Shown: positions 9,600 to 27,497 of the stretch, piece by piece
Layout: the number at the start of each line of letters is the position of its first letter
How positions within the stretch are numbered: position 1 is the first letter of the stretch
From: Saccoglossus kowalevskii
Lineage: Eukaryota; Hemichordata; Enteropneusta; Harrimaniidae
Assembly (NCBI RefSeq): GCF_000003605.2
Contig: NW_003134350.1
Location: forward strand, 146,065-173,561
Length of the DNA stretch: 27,497 nucleotides
Direction: 5' to 3'
The notes under the pieces: model-generated
Databases searched by the model: none
The model's input: the letters and a program-made list of their open reading frames with translations, nothing else
What the model was told of the DNA's origin: nothing
Program-made: the position numbers and the translations under genes

Positions 9600-12500
9600 T
9601 TATATTATATATTCATTGCTTTATTGAATATTTGTGTTTAATTTGTTTGTTTAACTCATGTGAATGGAACAGGGATTTGTGAACGCCAGCAATGCAAGTA
9701 TTCAGTCACTCTTCCTGTTAACGGTTAGCATTATATATTAGATATTGAACATTCTACACAATCATATATGTAGGTCAAATGAATTTATTAATGTTTTATT
9801 TCCATAACAAAACTTATTGCTTTTTTCAACTTAATAAGAGTACACATACACTGCACTGTAAACTTCTAAATAAGGACTTCATTGCCACTGAGACTCTTGC
9901 ACAATATCGTTGTCTGGAATGCTCTTATGACTTATCTACACCAGCGTTGACCAGTAGTAAGCTTAAGGAGTCTAGTATAGGGACTAACTGATCCGAAAAC
10001 CATCATCTGTAGGTTCAATTCAACAGTCTTTCAGAGCAAGATTTCACATCACATCATCTGTTATTTGACAAAATCATTTGCTGCCAAATTCGGGCAGGTC
10101 CCTGGCACGTGCGTGTGCCCACTAGTTGAATACCCAATCTATCGATTTGGTTCATTCATGTATACTGTAAACAGGGGAAATTATCTCAAAAGAGCGAAAA
10201 CTTTCTAATGGTTGGCGGAATGTCTTTATCTTTTCTCTTACTAGTGCTTTAACTGATACATCCTCGGGACAAATGTTTTCTCTCTGAATAAAAGAAAATA
10301 AATAAACTTAGCAACTATGACGGATATTGTCACACAGTCTTATAGCAATCTATCAAAAAGGGCGGAATAAACAAATAATTGTGTTAAGAGGCAAAAACTT
10401 AGGTCAGATAGTTCAGTAAAGATCATTTGTAATCTACGCTTTCCGCTTTCCTACGCTTTCCTCATGCGACGAACATTCTGATCACTCAATGACTAACTAG
10501 TGTATCCCTCACTGGGACATTAGTATCAAATTACACAATGTCGTGACCCATACACTGATACAATGGAAATGTGAACAAACTGGATTAATGCACACACTGG
10601 TCATATACACGCATGTTGAGAGGACATGATGTCTAAATATGCTTACCCCCCCCCCTGCATGATATACTCTAACTTGCCAGACATATATTTGAATTTAAAT
10701 ACATCATAGTTCTTGATGCTAATAAAGACTATATGCTCATTCTCCCAGTTTAATAAATTTCAAGGCAGGTGTCAGCTAATCTACTTTTGTGTACTAAGAA
10801 CTAAATCGGGGGTAAATATAAATATAAAATAATTTTATAAATATTTAGACAGCGGATGGTTCCCACTGAGAACACCAAATCTTATCTCTCAACGGTTTGA
10901 TGAAGTATAGTCTATCTGTGCGTGTGTGCCACAGGTGATTATAAATAAACTTCTAAAAGTCTTCTGTTCACACGGAGCAGGTCGGAATGTGCTGTTTAAG
11001 CACAATTTCATGCAGTCTTTCTGAATACTAAAAATATTTGATATATAACATATATAGCTATTCATATCACATGTGTTTGTACTAGGTATTAGGTACCACA
11101 TGTATGTCTCGACTTTCCATAGAGCTGTCGTAAATATCACAAATGATTTGAGACATCTTTTCCAAAATAGTTTAGCGTAAATCTGTCAAATCTGTTTTGG
11201 CAAACCGTCAATAAAATAATACTGTTTTAAAGAGATATGCTAATTTTAAATGACGTACTACAAGAAGAGCTGCCTATTTGAACGATATACACCGATATAC
11301 GTACTTCTGAATGCACTTAGTTTGTCGTCGTTAGAGGGCGGTGTATTAGAACTGAACATCAATCCTCCACCTATTTTAAATTTGATGAATGTATTGTACA
11401 ATATCAATAAAACGTAGGCTCAACGATGTTTCATGAAAATATAAGGAAGGTGTCACGCAATATCACGTAATTTGTTTTAAGCAGTGGTTAAGACTTGTAC
11501 ATGGCATTTTTGAAAGAACTTCAAAGTCAAGTGCATTGTTTATACTGTCAGGCGTTCAATAATTTTATCAAATAAGCCGACTCACACAATGAGTATTTAC
11601 AGTTTGAATAAGACAAATAATGAAGCCTGCCAATGTTCACAGCGAGCGCGTCGGTGACGATAACATGCCATATGACGTCCGGTCTTCTCGACTTATTGGA
11701 TCCAGACAAGAACGCTCTCATATTTGAAGTCATCCAATACAAGACAGCTACATTTCAGGAGAATTAGCGTTGATAAATTTGTCGTCACTGTGGCTCGAAT
11801 TTGTTTGTGATTAATACTGCCCAAACTACCTCCTGCAGTAAAACAAATTGTTCGGATGGATATCACTCTCTGATAAAAACGATGCATTTTGCAGTGATAA
11901 AGGCTCTATGCTTGGAACACAGGGAAAAGCAAAAACATGAAAGCGTAAGGTTACAAGTTGTAATAAGGTCGTCAAAAGGTCATTCATAGGTTACGTTAAG
12001 TGGTTAAAAAGTTGTCAGGTTCTTCAAATGCTTTTGAACTTATTAAATATTTTTCAATTGAATAGTAGTCATGAAATTATAATATATGTATAGAAGTTGT
12101 AAATCTCACACAGGACTCTATTTAACTCAATTTATATGAAATGACCACTTCTTCAAAGTGAAACAGACTATACCTGGCATAAATTAATAGCTAATCTTGT
12201 CAGTTAAAAAATGACTGGCGTGACGTCACTTTTATACATAGTTCTAATGATAGTGTGCATCCGTATCATTGAAACAAAAAAAAGCAAGCATGCATTGAAC
12301 AGTTCCACTGCATTAGTAAAATTCACGATGTTCACTAATGTCAGTGTAGAACGTGGTACTACGTAATGGTGCAGAGTATGCATGCATCTCTCTCAACAGA
12401 ACATTCACAAAATGTAACACAAAATGCAATTACAAATGTTTATTAGTATATTGCAGAAACAACCTTTCGTTATCGCATCATTTAACACAAATTAACAAAC

Positions 12501-13600
12501 ATTAATGATCAAATACAAATATCATAACAATCTACACGTTACTATTAAAGTACATTTAAGTAAATCATATTTCTGAAGTGGTGCTCTACACGTCGATTGA
12601 AACCGTTGCGCCCTCAAACCACCAAATCATTTACTCACTATCATTGCAATTGCATAAGGTAATGATTTAGTACTAAGTCGCGCTAGACGCATTGTCTTTA
12701 AGTACCCTAAACTACGCATGCGCGTCTGGTGACTAAAATATCACACTAAGTATTTATAATACAATATCACTCGATTATACAAGTCTCGTATTGTGTTACA
12801 ATTTCGAGTGAAATTAAATGACTATTTATTTTGTAAATAAAGTACAAATCACATATCCATGTTGCTTTTAAATCAACATTCTTGTTATATATATATCGAG
12901 TCAATATATTATCATTTCTAATAATGAATAAATAAAAGATAAATAAAATTGTAAGGCAGTGTTCACAGCATACATAAACAGCACACTAGAAATAACAGTA
13001 AAGAAAAAAATAGTGATCTAAAATGCAACATTGAGGGCGCCATAGCAAATTAATTTACGAGAAGATGGAGTTAATACGGAACAAAAATGTTCATGTATAG
13101 TATATTGTACAATATAAAATATCCCCTGGTCCTTTTTATCATTAATTCCCGGGTATCATTTTCCCGTTGCTTTCCTGTTGTAATCTAACCTAACCTCCTA
13201 GCATAGCAGGAAGTATCAGTCGTTGGTCTTTGCATGGCATATTTAATTTTGAAAGAGTAGAAAAATGAAAAATGTTTTTAGTTTTTTTTTTTAGGTTTTG
13301 GCAGTGGATAATCATGAGCCTCCGTTACACAATGATGGATCGACATGCGATGCTGCGGTTATAATAGAACATGTTCTCTCGAGGCAGTTATAGAGGAGAA
13401 TAGAAATCAGACCAAATCAACAATACTGGATTCCGTCCGGCTCGTACTGTTCTATATAACGCAGAATCCATCGAGAAGGGAACACTAATCCATCTGAATG
13501 CCGAGAATAGAAAGACAGTTTCTTCTATAATGCTGGTAGTACTTCGCAAATATCCATACTCCCGTCACTCTGACGTTATATCCAAAAAGTCAATTTAAGT
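9600..13600. other. Convergent intergenic region, no gene seen
   Basis: Four kilobases separate the 3' ends of the two genes. Open frames here (for example 9779-9991, 10889-11140, 11548-11887) are short, AT-biased and without domains. A C-run lies at about 10647-10656, short CTACGCTTTCC-type tandem repeats at 10435-10461, and a full CRE palindrome TGACGTCA at 12222-12229. The far end presumably carries the 3' UTR of the ankyrin gene. Confidence 0.45.
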
Positions 13601-13602
13601 AC

Positions 13603-13608
13603 TTTAAT
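13603..13608 (-). terminator. Candidate poly(A) signal of the ankyrin/death-domain gene
   Basis: TTTAAT on the plus strand is ATTAAA on the minus strand, about 20 bp past the stop codon. Other candidates lie at 13242-13247 (ATTAAA) and 12825-12830 (AATAAA). The sequence alone does not decide which is used. Confidence 0.25.
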
Positions 13609-13627
13609 TAAATAGATCCAACCACTA

Positions 13628-25240
<11,613 letters not shown>

Positions 25241-25322
25241 GTTGGATTTGGATGAAGAATTCAACATTCGAACTGACGTACAATACTGTAATGTTTACAT
25301 TTCGTGTATGATTATGAATACG

Positions 25323-25330
25323 TGACGTCA
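25323..25330. promoter_or_regulatory. Full CRE palindrome in the ANKDD1 proximal promoter
   Basis: TGACGTCA, the consensus CREB/ATF site, lies 83 bp upstream of the start codon. A second full site lies at 25669-25676, and half sites TGACGT occur near 25273 and 25647. There is no clear TATA box. Confidence 0.5.
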
Positions 25331-25668
25331 CAGTCATAAATAACAGTTGTAGTGTAGTCATTACACGCCCTTTTGTTGTCATCGTTAATGTTCTCAAATT
25401 ACTGCACAGATGCATCTAACTGCTCAGCTTTAAAACGTCCGGCAACCAACTTGATATTTACTAACAAGTGTAAACGGGATTCATGTAACCGGTACTGGGG
25501 TACTACTTTTGGTTATTATTTTAGAACTGGTGGGCGTAAAATTATTGTTGTTTCTGCGTTGGAGAACGAACGCATTGGACGCACGTGGAGCCGCTTATAC
25601 GTGAAAGGACGTACGAAATGTACAAGGTAGGAACAACAGTTTACACTGACGTATTCCTACAACAGTGA

Positions 25669-25676
25669 TGACGTCA
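25669..25676. promoter_or_regulatory. Second CRE palindrome upstream of ANKDD1
   Basis: A full TGACGTCA about 430 bp upstream of the start codon, on the same side as the proximal site. Confidence 0.4.
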
Positions 25677-25679
25677 ATT

Positions 25680-26140
25680 GATGCAATACGTATCGCACTG
25701 TTATGTGGATTGTCGCAGTGCTCGATTGAAATATTGATAAGGATGGTTGATATTATACGTGGTTCGCAAGCAACACGTAACTCTGTCGTCTCTCAGGCTG
25801 CTGGGTACGAACGAGAACCGCTGTATTGAGTTTTTAGAACTGGGTAGATACATGTATTAAGGGATTGACAATTTGGCAGAGTGAATTATTATTTTTTTTT
25901 TTTCACTTTAGTTGTTCATTAATTTTCCTCTCCTCAGATACGTGATCTCTTTGTGTCATTTCCTTGTTGGACCCCCTCCCTTTCTATATTGTTTCGGTGC
26001 AGATTTTACTTTTCAAATCTCCTCACCCAGGAAGTACTATTGAGGTATTATCCCGACAATATATAATTCACTGAAACCATCTGCATACAATTTTACTTTG
26101 TAAGCGTATTGGGAGGGAGGTATGTAGTTAGGGTTGCGCC
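25680..26140. other. Upstream flank of ANKDD1, no gene seen
   Basis: This stretch contains a T-run at about 25890-25903 and no convincing open frame or exon. Confidence 0.4.
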
Positions 26141-26277
26141 TTAAAGCGGGGGAGTCGTCACCTGTGCATGTGTCAGACGGTCATAGCGTGTCATTGTTTA
26201 AAAACAAGCGTCCACTGTTATCGTCGCTTGGAACTCAATTCCCGCACGTGCGCAGATGACGACCCTCCCGCTTTGAA
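26141..26277. mobile_element. Inverted second copy of the TTAA-MITE, about 137 bp
   Basis: It is the reverse complement of the 20233-20397 copy over nearly its whole length (for example CATAGCGTGTCATTGTTTA and TTATCGTCGCTTGG appear in both), but lacks about 28 bp of the interior. The right end reads CTTTGAA instead of CTTTAA, a one-base difference in the terminal TTAA. Confidence 0.8.
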
Positions 26278-27350
26278 CATCAACAGAGCAAATACACAAT
26301 GCCGATTTTCGCCCTGATTTGGTGTGAAAATCCACCTGGTTATGGCTCGGGTTAATCTATTACCAGCATGAACCACCAAATACTCTCTGCGCCTACACGT
26401 TCTATAGTCTCCAATGTTGTAACATACTGAAATTACAAAACGAAGGAACAGCTGATACACATATACCTAGTCAATAAAGAGGGCGCTTCGCCCATTGCGT
26501 AAGAGTGATCCTTTCAGCATATTCGATCTGTGTTTTGATTATTATAACATAGACCTTAGAAAACATGGACATGCAACTTCTGTCTGAGACAATGGATAAT
26601 CCAGTTTCCTGTGTGCTTCGTGGGTTATAATCTCCTGTATAGATAATCCCATTAATACATATACCTATACATCTGAAACAGTTTTAGTTGTTACCTTTCT
26701 ACGCTTTTTTATATGTTTGATAAGTTATGCTGTGCCAATATTCGCATTTGTCAGTGTATAACGAGTGCACTATGCTATATCTGTTATAAATAAGGTCTAT
26801 GATTATACACATGCCAATACGTTTCAGCTGGAGATGCACAATCATCATAATTCCCCCAGGGGCTACACTGCGTTGTTTCCACAGCTGTACGAGCAGGGAT
26901 CGGCGAGTATGTGCGCGTGGAGGTGTGCGAAAAATTCGTTCGGCTTTTATATACATGACTGGTTCGAGTTGCCGGTGAAAAAATTAAAAGAAAGAACTTG
27001 GTGGCGCTGTTCGTCGCTACGCAGAGGGTCCCCGAGCGCAGAACAGAAATCTTGTATACTAGTATGCAATACAAATAATGTATGCACACGACTAAATGCG
27101 TCCGAAACGGTGTTGAATGCACGTGTCTGGCATATAACCACGTGTCTGGTGTTGACAGGCTTCTAAAAAGGAAAGTATATATTTCAGATTAAAACATTAC
27201 ATTTGTCTTCATTTTATTTTCGCACCTCGCTTTCTACATTCATATCTCCAACGGCACCGAAAGAATCACTGGCAAGATGCATATAGAAACCGCACGTTCT
27301 AAAACATGTGCTAGTTTAGGTGGTAGAAACGAGTCCCCAAACCTCATTAA
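26278..27350. other. Intergenic DNA, no supported gene
   Basis: Overlapping open frames of 133 codons (26765-27166, plus) and 112 codons (26784-27122, minus) occupy the same GC-richer patch. Neither has a domain, signal peptide or splice context, and I call neither. The patch could be an unrecognised repeat. Confidence 0.4.
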
Positions 27351-27497
27351 TACTGTAAAATACATTATTTTAGCTGGAATTAATTTTCACTGAAAAGGCT
27401 TTTTGGGTGTTTTGTAAGGAATTTATTTTCACTGATTATTGATGAGTTGAATGTGAAATATATGAAAAAAAGAATATTCACTGGATTTTGCTTGGAA
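27351..27497. repeat. Possible dispersed repeat running off the window end
   Basis: It starts TACTGTAAAATACATTATTTT and contains two related blocks, AATTTTCACTGAAAAGG and ATTTATTTTCACTGATTATT. The TACTGTAAA...TTTTCxC pattern resembles a repeat common in marine invertebrate genomes. Assignment is from general resemblance only. Confidence 0.3.

Noticed and set aside
12660-12740. Short inverted match around TTTAGT...GACGC
   Set aside because: Needs several gaps to align and is only about 75 bp; not distinguishable from chance.
25267-25267. Upstream ATG giving nine extra residues on ANKDD1
   Set aside because: Weaker context (C at -3, T at +4) than the ATG at 25240 (A at -3, G at +4). Possible, but not preferred.
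26765-27166. 133-codon plus-strand frame with a 112-codon frame on the opposite strand
   Set aside because: No domain, signal peptide or start context. Open frames on both strands of a GC-richer patch are expected by chance.

Overview
This is a piece of an animal nuclear genome. The DNA is AT-rich, both recognisable genes are split by GT-AG introns, intergenic space is several kilobases, and LINE reverse-transcriptase wrecks, short terminal-inverted-repeat elements, a tRNA-like SINE head and a tandem array with an assembly gap (N, 15355-16276) lie between and inside the genes. No bacterial, organellar or CRISPR features were seen. A trypsin-like chymotrypsin-fold protease beside an ANKDD1-type ankyrin/death-domain gene, with GACGGACGCC minisatellite DNA, suggests a marine invertebrate (non-vertebrate deuterostome or lophotrochozoan). 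The species cannot be fixed from this window.

Layout. 1-6600 is gene-poor: two different minus-strand LINE reverse-transcriptase fragments (about 967-1190 and 2895-3445), a terminal-inverted-repeat element (4012-4327) and a TTAA-ended MITE (5858-5990). 6602-9590 is a complete six-exon plus-strand gene for a secreted trypsin-like serine protease of 276 aa, with a TATA/octamer promoter, a 14-nt microexon and a poly(A) signal. 9600-13600 shows no gene. 13628-25240, minus strand, is a complete 15-exon gene for a 543-aa protein with about 11 ankyrin units, a death domain and a CaaX-like C-terminus, orthologous by domain order to ANKDD1A/B. Its exon phases join without a break. Introns of this gene carry the gap and tandem array, two TTAA-MITEs, the SINE head, a long hairpin and a possible solo LTR. 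25241-27497 is its 5' flank, with CRE palindromes and an inverted partner of one intronic MITE.

The two genes are convergent (tail to tail, 4.1 kb apart) and nothing suggests a shared pathway: one product is an extracellular zymogen, the other an intracellular scaffold or signalling protein. The main points of interest are an Asn instead of Arg/Lys before the protease IVGG activation site, the 14-nt microexon, the one-repeat-per-exon ankyrin architecture with a predicted CaaX ending, an alternative in-frame N-terminus, and a local family of TTAA-ended MITEs. I did not find a clearly new multi-gene system.
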